Program-made: the position numbers and the translations under genes
The notes under the pieces: model-generated
Seen by the model: only the letters and a program-made list of their open reading frames with translations
Database searches by the model: none
What the model was told of the DNA's origin: nothing
Shown: piece by piece, positions 41,912 through 51,960 of the stretch
How the letters are laid out: each line of letters begins with the position of its first letter
Numbering within the stretch: the stretch's first letter is position 1
DNA from: Tetracentron sinense
Lineage: Eukaryota > Streptophyta > Magnoliopsida > Trochodendrales > Trochodendraceae
DNA: 64,000 bases
Assembly (NCBI GenBank): GCA_015143295.1
Contig: CM026560.1
Location: 1,986,501-2,050,500 of the forward strand
Direction: 5' to 3'

Positions 41912-42757
41912 TCAGCTTAAGGCCGAATCTCTTGCTAAGGGGGGCCATACCGCTTGGGAACCCCACACCTCAGATACAAAGGCTTTAAATCCCTCCGACT
42001 GAAGCCACATATTTTCAAAATGGAATGGAGTGGGACCACCCATAATACCCTCGACTGCCAATAAGATGGGCACATGATCGGAGATAGGGCGAGGTAGGGA
42101 TGATTGGACAAGGTTAGGGAACATGTCCTCCCAGTCAACAGAAAAAAGGAACCAGTCCAATCTGCTAGCATGGGAGCCTAAGGGTAGCTGAGACCAAGTG
42201 AATTGGGTTCCCCGAATGGGGTAATCGAGCAGGCTATGGCGGGAAATGAAGTTGGCAAATCTTCTCATCTTGGCCGACACTGATTGAGCCCCCCGTCTTT
42301 CATGAGGAAAGCGGATGCAATTGAAATCACCTCCCAAACACCAGGGAGCAACCCATTTACCACTGACATCGTCGAGTTCTTGCCAAAACTCGGCATCCGC
42401 CATGGACCCGGATGGGTCGTAGACCACTGAGAACACCCAGGTATTCCTCTCCTGCGATGACCGACAAAGGATAGAGATTGAATACGCCCCTAGTTCAGAT
42501 TCCAAGACTTCAATCCTACTCGGATCCCACAGAAGCAGAATGCCTCCTGATGCCCCTAATGAGGCCACGTTAAGCCAATCTGAGGGCCCCTCCCCCCATA
42601 AGTCCCAGATCAGGTGGGGGGCGATAGAAGCCAACTTGGTTTCCTGAATGCAGAGCAACGAGGGCTTTTTGGTATAGACAAACTTTTTGATTGCCGCAAT
42701 TTTTTCAAGACACCCTAGCCCTCTAATATTCCATGATAGGAGGCTCATGTCTAACAT
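41912..42757 (-). pseudogene. LINE ORF2: apurinic-type endonuclease domain
   Basis: A 281-codon piece starts MLDMSLLSWNIRGLG and contains QETKL, WCLGGDFNCIRFPHERRG, ASRLDWFLFS and ISDHVPILL, the usual conserved steps of L1 endonucleases, with the catalytic residues in E-T, D-N and S-D-H blocks. The enzyme nicks target DNA to prime reverse transcription. The frame ends early at 41912, where the homologous linker continues in another frame (41772-41966). Confidence 0.85.
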
Positions 42758-42897
42758 TGATCACTATTAGAACCCTGGCTCAACCTCTCACATACTGATA
42801 ATGGGTTGCTTGAATTGTTGTGAAGAAACTTTCCTGCACATTTATCCTTAGGGTGGCATTGCAATTGGTGGGCTGTTGTGGTCACCTAATATTGCTA

Positions 42898-43135
42898 CAG
42901 TGTAGTCAAGGCATCCAGGCAACGCCTAAGCGATAGGGAGTTCCCTAGGCGAGGCCATGCCTAGGCGTTGCTTAGGCGATGCCTAAGCGACCAAAATTTA
43001 TTTATTTTGTTTATGTTATATAATATTATATAAGAATTAAAGAGTGCCCGCCTAGATCATAATCTAGGCGATAGGGGTCCTGGCTAGGCGAGGCGGTGGC
43101 CTAGGCGTTGCCTAGGCGACATTTTGACTACACTG
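42898..43135. mobile_element. hAT-type MITE, 238 bp
   Basis: Perfect 12-bp terminal inverted repeats (cagtgtagtcaa and ttgactacactg) are flanked by an exact 8-bp duplication, tattgcta, at 42890-42897 and 43136-43143. Copy A has a single tattgcta at the matching place, so this is a clean insertion after the duplication. The interior is built of gcctaggcg-type inverted motifs and has no ORF, so it must be mobilised in trans by a hAT transposase. Confidence 0.9.
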
Positions 43136-43166
43136 TATTGCTAGCCTACCAACTAGTAGCCAACCC

Positions 43167-43339
43167 TTGGGGTGTATAGCCTAGTGTGGTCGAAGGGCAA
43201 AATAAACCCAGAGGTCTTGAGATCGCATCTGGGTTCCCCTTAATATCGGATGTATGGGTTGGGAATTTACTATACATCACGTGGGACTAGTCCCCAGTTC
43301 GTGCCTAGGATACCTTGTTTACCCAACGAAAAAAAAAAA
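43167..43339 (+). mobile_element. tRNA-derived SINE, family 2, in copy B
   Basis: The duplicate of the SINE at 36189-36361, with the same promoter-like boxes (gagatcgcatctggg) and A tract. Its flanks, aactagtagccaaccc on the left and aactagtaacccaaatc on the right, show the target-site duplication better than copy A does. Confidence 0.7.
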
Positions 43340-44339
43340 CTAACTAGTAACCCAAATCAATGCGTATGTATACAAATTGAGTAGCTTGTCTTTTTTAAAA
43401 AAAAAACTCCTAATCTATGTATTTATGATGTATATGATTCACTTCAGCTTCTCCCCCTAGACTGCATGCATCTTTGCTAGATCTATTATGTGAATACGAA
43501 CCCGATAAATCATTCGATATTGGTTTGACCCGCTCCATCTCATGTGTTGCATACATCAAAGGCTAACCCCTTTAACTGGTTAAATTTGGTCCCCTAATCC
43601 CCCTAAATTGGTTGAAAGAGATAAACCCAAACCACATTTTTTGCAAAAACAATCTGCATACCCAGACTACGATTATAATAAAATAAAATAAATCTGCATG
43701 CCCAGACCATATAATAAACGTGCCTTGATATTTACCCGACGCTCCTCCAACTCTATTAATTATAAACTAAACTCAGGCCCATTCAAGTAATTATTGGGCC
43801 AGCCTAGCCCATTAACACCCTCTGCAGATTGGGCCCGGATGGTGGGCCACCTGCCGAATTACTTAGCCAACTTGAGAAAATAAATACAAAATAGTGAAAA
43901 GATGAAGAAATTGAGTCTATAACGGTTGATTTATTGAGACTGTAATGTGAAGATTTTTATAATGTTCCTAAACCAATGACTTGGATTATGGGTAGGAATA
44001 TCTTATTCGGGACCTCAAAGCACCTAGCTTATTCACATCTGAGTTGGGATTATAACTGCAGATTGATTATGGGTTAGATTTTCTTAACCATTTATAAACG
44101 GCTCGACTTTGTGTTGGATTGGCTTTCCATACAGGAGATGTCATAATCGGTTTAGCTATTAATAAATATCTACAATGTAAATAATAATGTCATTATATAC
44201 TTAATTTTTAATAACAAATTTTAGTTTGGACTTTATTATAATAGTTTTTTTTATTACAATCCAATATTTACTTATTTATGTATGGAAAATAGTTAGAGTA
44301 CTTGGGAAATCTATTATTAAAGCTAAGGCTGGACCGCAT

Positions 44340-44404
44340 TGGTCCATCGCCTAGGCAACGCCTCGCCTAGCCGGGGCTAATCGCCTAGACGCCTTGACTA
44401 CACT
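44340..44404. mobile_element. Truncated relative of the 238-bp MITE
   Basis: tcgcctaggcaacgcctcgc and the end gccttgactacactg match the interior and right end of the MITE at 42898-43135. The left terminal repeat is missing, so this is a fragment or an internally deleted copy. Confidence 0.6.
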
Positions 44405-44750
44405 GGTCCAGCCTTAACTTTGCAAATAGATTTCTCAGGTACGCCTATCACTGCTCTTTATTTATCTTAAGCAGGTTCGGAGGGATCCCTTATTTGATTG
44501 GGTACGGGTTTTTAAAAATGGATTGTGTTTGGGATGAGGGTATTTTATTCTAAGCAACCCATGGTCCATGCCAGGGGGCATGGACCAAGGAGGTCCAGCC
44601 TTAACTTTGCAAATAGATTTCTCAGGTACACCTATCACTGCTCTTTATTTATCTTAAACAGGTTAGGAGGGATCCCTTATTTGATTGGGTATGGGTTTGT
44701 TAAAATGGATTGTGTTTGGGATGAGGGTATTTTATTCTAAGCGACCCAAA
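44405..44750. repeat. ~187-bp tandem duplication
   Basis: ggtccagccttaactttgca starts at 44405 and again at 44592, followed in both by the same run through atttctcaggta, ggagggatccc and gatgagggtattttattcta. A 48-bp part with the small palindrome catggtccatgcc...ggcatggacc separates the units. The frame across it is not accepted as a gene. Confidence 0.85.
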
Positions 44751-44802
44751 TCTGACCCGCCCTTCTACCGCCGTAATCTTTGGATACCCATCGTAATTTA
44801 AT

Positions 44803-44919
44803 TGCCAGCTAGCTAAGTTGGTAAAGTCCCTTGGCGTCGTACTAGGACCTGGGATCGATTCCGCCTATGTTTCTCTAGTAGGGGTCTGCCTAACCCCAGC
44901 TTACCTTCCAAAAAAAAAC
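44803..44919 (+). mobile_element. tRNA-derived SINE, family 3
   Basis: tagctaagttggtaaag (44810-44826) fits a pol III box A and gggatcgattcc (44851-44862) a box B at the expected spacing. It ends in an A tract (44910-44918). It is short (about 115 bp), without a clear target-site duplication. Confidence 0.65.
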
Positions 44920-44929
44920 GTGTTAATTT

Positions 44930-45306
44930 AGGAGCCAAATCATTTACAGTGATAACCAGATCTAGCAAATCCGGTTATCGCCTCTAAAGGTCACCACGTG
45001 TCTCCTTTGACACCCCTTAACCGTGGGTAAGGTTCACCCACCCATAGTATTCACCAACCCATCCTTGATTTTTTTAAAAAAATATTAATTGTTTTTTTAA
45101 AATTAAAAAACTGTTTTTAATATTAAAAAAACTCCAAAAGCTGTTTTTTAATTTCAAAAAAAAAAAACCAAGGATGGGTGGCTGAACCCCAGGGGTGGGT
45201 GAATCTTACCCACGGTTAAGGCGTGTCAAAGGAGACACATGGCGACCTCTAGGAGTGATAACTGGATTTGCCAAATCCGGTTATCACCGTAGAGGATTTG
45301 ACTCCT
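44930..45306. mobile_element. Foldback MITE, 377 bp
   Basis: The arms are long imperfect inverted repeats of about 180 bp. The termini aggagccaaatcatttacag and the complemented right end aggagtcaaatcctctacgg agree at most positions and lead into gtgataacc. A 5-bp direct repeat aattt (44925-44929 and 45307-45311) may be the target duplication. The centre is a T/A-rich loop. Confidence 0.75.
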
Positions 45307-45314
45307 AATTTAAT

Positions 45315-45529
45315 GGCTTCGAATGACCTTGGTGGATGCCCGAGGTAGGTGCTTGGGCATCCACAAATCATGGGACAGCTGGTAAAAATTTGAGGAGAAG
45401 TTATTTCATTTACTCCCCATAATTTTGACTTCTCCTCACTTAATATTTCCCCCTTTTAAAAGCCATGTCCCATGATTTGTGGATGCCTGAGCGCCCACCT
45501 CGGGCATCCACAAGAGTTAATCCGAAGCC
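45315..45529. mobile_element. Second foldback element, 215 bp
   Basis: ggcttcgaatgaccttggtg at the left and, complemented, ggcttcggattaactcttgt at the right start ~63-bp arms that share ggatgcccgaggt and catccacaaatcatgggaca. It abuts the foldback MITE with only a few bases between. A related single arm lies at about 45605-45660. Confidence 0.7.
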
Positions 45530-46255
45530 TTATTTAACATAGTGAGGAAAGCTTGTCAGAAAAGGTAACTGGTCAAACACCCCAAAAAAAGGTTTCGGAT
45601 TTTCTCTAGCAAACGCCCAAGGTGGGCACTCGGGCGTCCACGCATCATTGGACATGTGGCGATAAATTAAAATTTTTGCTAACTATATGCAGTTGTATGC
45701 CTTTTTTATATAATACTAGTGGGCCCTATATGCAGTGAGGACTGGAGTCAAACTCACCATATAATGGTCCTCATCTAAATGAAATCTTTCATTTTCACTC
45801 AAAAGTTTTGTTAAAATGAACTCATTTGATTTTTGAATTATAACTCAAGTAAAAAGGACTAGTCCTTGCCTTGAAGGGTTTGCGACACCCTCTGTTACCC
45901 AAAAAAAAGTGTATTCTAATTTTTTTTTGTACATCAAATTCTGAAATTAATTGTTCTTAGAAAGAAAATATTCTAACGACATGACTTCATTTAGGTGTCC
46001 AAATGCCCACTTTTATTATTATATAATATTTATAGGTATGTTCATATATGTACATATCTTTGAAACAATAAGCACCAAAGGTGTTTGTTCAATGGCATGA
46101 ATATTGTTCTGAGTTAGGAGTCATACCTCTTCTGACAAGGTTTATAGTGGCAGGTGTTGTGAGTTCAAGTTGAGTTGGTTATACATGCATCTTGTTTGCT
46201 TTAGCTTAACAAACATACAATTCTCATTTGGTATTTTTTCTCCATTTGCAAAAAG
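45530..46255. other. AT-rich DNA, repeat fragments, no gene
   Basis: 45672-45731 is the inverted copy of about 49525-49584 (around gggcccactagtattata). The rest shows no ORF. The stretch just before 46255 ends in tttgcaaaaag, the intron 3' end of the ankyrin-gene fragment that follows. Confidence 0.5.
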
Positions 46256-47281
46256 GCTGGCGTCAGAATGGACATCAAAGTGAGACTGAGAGCCTAGTCA
46301 TGGGACATGGTTTCGGGCCAAGAGTTCCGGGTGGGTGCAGGATTTGCAGAGCCCTACACTGTCACGTGGTGTGCGGTGGAGTATTACGAAGGGAGCGGTG
46401 CTATCTTGTGCATGCTCCTCCAACACCTCCACCCTAACACCATTCACTATGGGAGAACCCTCATCCATCATGTCATTCTTTGTGGCAATACAGGAGCAGT
46501 CAACGTGCTTTTGGATTGTGATGCCAATGTAGAATTTGTGGTGAAACAAACAAGAAAACCGAGTTCGGCCCTATACACATTGCTGCACAACTTGGGTCAG
46601 CCAGAATCCTTCAATGTCTGATTGATGCAGGCTGCAATTTAAACTCTCAAACAAAGTTCGGTGAGACAACTCTAATGATCTGCGCTAGATACAAGAGGGA
46701 GGAGTGCCTGAGAGTTCTGGCCTTAGTTGGTGCTGATTTTGGCTGACTAATGTGTCAGTTCAATTGCCAAGTCAAACCAGTGGACCCTCGGTTTTCAGCA
46801 AGCAGTGCATGATGTAATTCGAGCTGGGAAGAATACTCGATCAAGCAATGTTGTTGTCTTCTCCCCTTTTATGTTTGTGGCTCAGATAGGTGATATTGAG
46901 GCCTTGAAATCACTAATAGAGCAACCAGAAATTAGTCTTGATGATCAGGATGATAATGGGTTCTCAGCAATCATGTTTGCAGCCCTGGAAGCACATGTGG
47001 AAGCCTTCCGGTTGCTTATTTATGCTGGGTTGATGTGAAGTTGTGTAATAAATCTAGCGAGTCTACGATTGCCTTATCCGAATTGAACCAGAATCGTGTC
47101 CTCTTAGAGAAGATAATGCTTGCATTTACCATTGAAAAGGTAATCGTGGTGCTAGAGGAATTTATGCTCTACATTGTGCAGCCCGCCGCGGAGACTTAGC
47201 TGCAGTTCGACTGTTAACCGGCAGAGGCTATGATGTAAATGTCCTTGACGGGGATGGATACACCTCGCTCATGATAGCAAC
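46256..47281 (+). pseudogene. Ankyrin-repeat protein gene fragment, plus-strand copy
   Basis: The exon begins after a splice acceptor at 46255 with codons for AGVRMDIKVRLRA and meets a TAG at 46295-46297, where the other copy has Trp. Further frameshifts split it: AEPYTVTWCAVEYYEGSGAI, TLIHHVILCGNTGAVNVLLD, DIEALKSLIEQPEISLDDQD and GDGYTSLMIAT appear in different frames. These are ankyrin repeats of a widespread plant cytosolic ankyrin protein of scaffold type. It stops abruptly at 47281, where the inverted copy begins. Confidence 0.8.
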
Positions 47282-49010
47282 AAGCTTGCAAGCAAGCTCA
47301 TCCAGTATCACACACTCTGCGTCATTTCTAAAACCACTGTTCTTCCTTGCAAGTGAAAGTGCAATCTCCCCTCTTGCATTCTTAATGTCACATTGGGCCC
47401 CAAATGAGATCATGACAGTGCAGTCTCTCCTCTTGCATTCTTAATGTCACATTGGGCCCCAAATGAGATCAAGAGCTCACACAGGCATCCATGGCCTTCC
47501 CTTGTTGCTATCATGAGCGAGGTGTATCCATCCCCATCAGGGATATTTACATCATAGCCTCTGCTGGTTAACAGTCGAACTGCAGCTAAGTCTCCGCAGC
47601 GGGCTGCACAATGTAGAGCATAAAATCCTCCAGCACCACGATTACCCGTTTCAAGGGCAAATGCAAACATTACCTTCTCAAAGAGGACACGATTCTGGTT
47701 CAATTCGGATAGGGCAATCGCAGACTCGCTAGCTTTGTTACACAACTTCACATCAACCTCAGCATAAACAAGCAACCAGAAGGCTTCCACATGTCCTTCC
47801 AGGGCTGCAAACATGACTGCTGAGAACCCATTATCATCCTGATCATCAAGACTAATATTTGGATGCTCTATCAGTGATTTCAAGGCCTCAATATCACCTA
47901 TCTGAGCCACAAACATAAGAGGAGAGAAGACAGCAACATTGCTTGATCGAGCAATCTTCCCAGCTCGAATTACATCAAGCACTTCTTGCTGAAAACCGAG
48001 GGTCCACTGGTTTGACACAACAATTGAACTCACACATTGGCCAGCCAAATTGACCAAGCCAAAATCAGCACCAACTGAGGCCAGAACTCTCAGGCACTCC
48101 TCCCTCTTATATCTAGCGCAGATCATTAGAGTTGTCTCACCGGACTCTGTTTGAGAGTTTAAATTGCAACCTGCATCAATCAGACATTGAAGGATTCTGG
48201 CTGACCCAAGTTGTGCAGCCATGTGTATAGGGCGGAACTCGGTTTTCTTGTTTGTTTTCACCATAAATTCTGCTTTGGCACCACAATCCAAAAGCACATT
48301 GACTGCTCCTGCATTGCCACAAAGAATGACATGATGGATGAGGGTTCTCCAATAGTGAATGGTGTTAGGGTGGAGGTGTTGGAGGAGCATGCGCAAGATA
48401 GCACCGCTCCCTTCGTAATACTCCACCGCACGCCACGTGACAGTGTAGGGCTCTGCTAATCTTGCTCCCACTCGGAACTCTTGGCCCGAAACCATGTCCC
48501 ATGACCAGGCTTTCAGTCTCACTTTGATGTCCATTCTGACGCCAGCCTTTTTACAAAATACGTCAACCCAAACCCAATTCAGGTTGTGATTTCCCAACCC
48601 AAGTCCAACCCTAAATTTAAAGTGGACCCAACTTGACCTATAGCTTGCGTTGAACCCGAGCCCAAGTTGCACCAATAATGGTGGGTTCTCACATCCCTGT
48701 GTAATTCAATGGACCCGTTCCTGATGTGTCACAGTCGTCACACTGATGCTGCATCTGGGAAGGAGATCACCCAACTAGTGAATGTGATAAACTAGTACCA
48801 GTACGTTTACTCTTTATCTAATTTTTTAGTTTTTGAGAAGGTAAGACTTGAATAAGATAAATAGTTACCTGCAGCAGCATACGGACCACAGAAACCTGCC
48901 TACTAACAATGGCAGCCACTAGTGCAGTACAATCGACATTGGTGTGCAAAGAAGGCTTGGACAACCGAAGGAGCACTCGATCAGTTGCATTCACATCCAC
49001 TCCACACTGC
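47282..49010 (-). pseudogene. Ankyrin-repeat protein gene fragment, minus-strand copy
   Basis: This copy keeps two exons. The upstream exon (about 49010-48869) codes MDVNATDRVLLRLSKPSL through SVVRMLLQ and ends at CAG|GTAAC; the intron is 48868-48547; the long exon is open from 48546 to 47410. It shows at least seven ankyrin units, for example RTLIHHVILCGNAGAVNVLL and GFYALHCAARCGDLAAVRLL. Because the intron is kept, it came by DNA duplication, not via RNA. A 59-bp stretch is duplicated in tandem (about 47356-47414 and 47417-47475), breaking the frame, and the 3' part of the gene is cut off at 47282. The start of the gene is also missing. Confidence 0.8.
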
Positions 49011-49249
49011 TAGCAAGGGCATTAATCTAATTTTATCACATTAGATCAAGAAAATAGAGAGGAAGAGTAAAAACAAATTGGCTTAGGGTAATGGGCATCC
49101 ATAACCATAAGGCATAGTTACCAGAGCGAAAACGAGAAGCAAATCGAACGCGGGAAGCAAGATTGAGAACCCATTTAATTAAGTTATGGGATTAGATAAT
49201 TAAGAAACCATAAGCGAGATTGAGAAACCATAAGGCATAATTCCAGATT
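49011..49249. other. Spacer, no gene seen
   Basis: Short AT-rich stretch with several diverged repeats of gagattgagaa(cc)cata. Nothing else was recognised. Confidence 0.4.
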
Positions 49250-50639
49250 GAGAACATGCATCGTTCTTATGGGATCAGATAATTAAGTTATGTTTGGCAA
49301 AATCTGCTGGCCGATGACCTCATCAATCCCATCTTAAACATTGGTAACCCATTTAATCTCATCTTAAAGGTCATTTAAAAAATAACCACCAACTCTTCAT
49401 TAATTGATGTTTTGAGCATCCATTTCATTGATTTTGATTGATTATTTAATATTTCAACACTTTTATGATTACCATCTCAAACAAACCTGCAAGTTCATTG
49501 CACGTGTGTTGCACGTGCAGGGCCCACTAGTATTATATAAAAAAGGCATACAACTGCATATAGTTAGCAAAAATTTCACCAAATTCTTTCTAGCCCTCAT
49601 CATCAGAAAAGAAAAGACATTAGGAAATGAGAAAAACCATGATACATTTGATTTTAACGGGCAAAAAAGAGAGAGAATATGAAGAATTACTGATCTCTAT
49701 AGCAAAAAAGAAATGGGAGAGAGAGAGAGAGAGCTATCAATGAGCTTAATTTGGGCCACAAAAACCTCTTTTATATTAATCATCTGTGAGATTAATAATA
49801 ACATTTAGAATTAATATATGTTCATTACTTCGTTTGTTTTAATTCATGTCTTGTTTATATTGTTTGATGAATTGTAATTTGTAGTACATTACTTAATGTT
49901 GTTCTTAATAATTTTATTTTTCATATTTAATTGGTTGTCTTTTTAATCATATAGTATTATTCACATAAAATTTAAACTATACTAATTTTAAAAATAAAAA
50001 ATTCAAGTATCCCCCTAATTCCCCGAATCTTATTTTTTGGGGTTCGCCGTGTCCGATGCCCCCAGCATGGACCATGTCTGTGAAACATAGCAAAGAACAT
50101 TTATACACTCATACATAAACTAATTGCATGGAACAAATCAAACTGCTCCTAACCTCTTAAAACATATTCCAAATAAAACTCAAGAAACAATATTGATGAG
50201 TAATATGAAAGGAAGAAAAAATATAACTTGAAAATGATTTACATGAGATCACGTTATCCATTTCCTTGTCCAGTTATATCTATTGCTCATATGGCAATAA
50301 AAAATTATCAACAAGAATACAACAACAAAAATAATAATACATAGCAGAGGGAGAGTGAAACAAATGAGATAGTCTCAAATTGCATTGAGCTTAAAGCGAT
50401 GCATCCATTAAAATGCTGCACAAACGCATTTCAATCTATTCAAAGAACCAAGTGATAAACCCTGAAGATGCAAAATATATGTTTCCAGGCAGATGCTTAG
50501 AGTGATAAACCCTGGAACAAATCAAATTGGAGAAAGAAACAGAAAGAAGAACCACTTAATTGACTTCCTTCCTTTAGCAAATCCTCTACGACTTACTCTC
50601 AGAAAATCAATTCCCGATTGATTAGAAGCTTAATGAGTT
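49250..50639. repeat. Dispersed repeat, direct copy 1
   Basis: It matches 54818-56210 in the same orientation (gagaacatgcatcgttctta through ggatgcatcg-type landmarks), and 24620-24790 inverted. It contains a gagaga microsatellite (49708-49732). A Helitron-like 3' end occurs near 49500-49532: gcacgtg-tgttg-cacgtgc followed by agggcccactag and T. No ORF is accepted. Confidence 0.8.
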
Positions 50640-51258
50640 CCAGACAATGGAGTTTCTGACACAGAGTTGTAAATTTTTTGAAAGAAGATGTATAAGAGAT
50701 TGCGAGAGTGGCGTGAGCTTCGAAGAAGAAGAAGGTCTCTTGCAGAGAAAGCGCGTCTTAAAGAGATCGTCATGGCCAGGGTTTCATTTTCTTTTGCCAA
50801 TGAGCTTCATAGAATCAAAAGAAGAAAAAGAAAATTACTCATAGCTGCCTCTTATAAAGTAGTTAACCTTGCGATCTCAATAAATTTCACAATAACTTGC
50901 TACTGCCTCTTTTCTGATTATATTACAAGTTCATGTCTTAAGGTTTGCAATTGGGGTTGGGGTTTTGCATATCAGCTCCTGCGTTCTACTAACTTCGCAA
51001 ATAGACTGTTATGCATAACAGTTTTGTAAATTAACTCATGGTTTTGCAACCATTAGACAAACAACGTCAATCCTTAGTTTCCTTAAACTTTTGTTTGTTT
51101 GTTATTGTTAGGAAAATAACTATTATGCCCTTACAATATTTTATAATCTCACAAAGTCTTTAACTATCTTTGAAATATGGTTGATAAGTTTTAACCCTGA
51201 TTAAGATTCACACCCTTAGGGATAAAGCATCTTACCCTGGTAAAAAAAAAGTGTCCCC

Positions 51259-51425
51259 TTTTTTCTTTTTCGTTTTTTGGTTCAAGATATATGTTTAGGC
51301 CACAACGCCGATTAGGTTTTAGTATCTGTTCAGTTAATGGGCGGGTGGAGAGTAGATACAAACTCCCACCCTCTCGGGAATGGAACCTGGTACCTCCCCC
51401 AAAGCAGGGGATATACTACCACTCC
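51259..51425 (-). mobile_element. tRNA-derived SINE, family 1, reverse copy
   Basis: Reverse complement of the SINE at 29131-29296 at the equivalent site of the repeat. It has a T-rich left end (its A tail) and the box-B-like block near 51379-51391. Since both sit at the same host position, the two host copies share descent after the insertion. Confidence 0.75.
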
Positions 51426-51960
51426 CTTCTAACTCCCTTTAACTCAAGTTAAGATACACTAACCCTTAGAATTAAAACATCTAACCTTGGTTTTAAAAGA
51501 AAAAGGAATTAATGTGTCCCATTTGAACTCCCTTTAACTGTGGTTAAGATTTATTAACCCTTAGGGTTAAAGTATATAACCTTGATTTTTAGAAAAAAAA
51601 TTAACATCTCTTTTTAACTCCCTTTAACTGTGGTTAAGATTCACTTACATTGAGTTAAAACATCTAACTTTGGTTTTTAGAAAAAAATAAAAAAAAATGT
51701 ATCACGTCTTTTAATTCCTTTTAAGCATGATTAAGATTCACTACCTTTAGGATTAAACATCTAACCTTGGTTCAAAAAATTTAAAAATTTAAGGTGTCCC
51801 CTTTTACCTCCTTTTAACCGTGGTTAAGATAAAATAAACCTTAGGGTTAAAGCATATAACCTAAGTCCTCGGTATTTAAAAAAATAAAATAACATGTCCC
51901 CTTCCATAAGTGTTAGTGAACTACCACAGTTAAAGGGAGTTAAAAGATGGAAAATAGTTA

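Larger units (their letters stand above)
39081..42791 (-). mobile_element. L1-type LINE, 5'-truncated and decayed
   Basis: On the minus strand the element has endonuclease, reverse transcriptase and a C-terminal zinc knuckle in L1-type order, and an oligo-A end seen as t-run at 39081-39089. ORF1 is absent; the element starts just upstream of the ORF2 ATG. Comparison with copy A gives the empty site: host sequence stops after ggaattt (36051) and resumes at atactgataatggg (36060), so 8 bp were lost and no target-site duplication was made. ORF2 is split into at least five frames, so it is inactive. Confidence 0.9.
37837..44289. repeat. Segmental duplication, copy B
   Basis: It starts aatttactaagctggttagg and ends at ttatgtatggaaaat. 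It equals copy A after removing the LINE at 39081-42791 and the 238-bp MITE at 42898-43135, and it lacks the insertion found at 37047-37541 in copy A. Confidence 0.9.

Noticed and set aside
44525-44740. 71-codon frame across a tandem duplication
   Set aside because: The frame is a result of the ~187-bp duplication and starts and ends with the same peptide; no homologue recognised.
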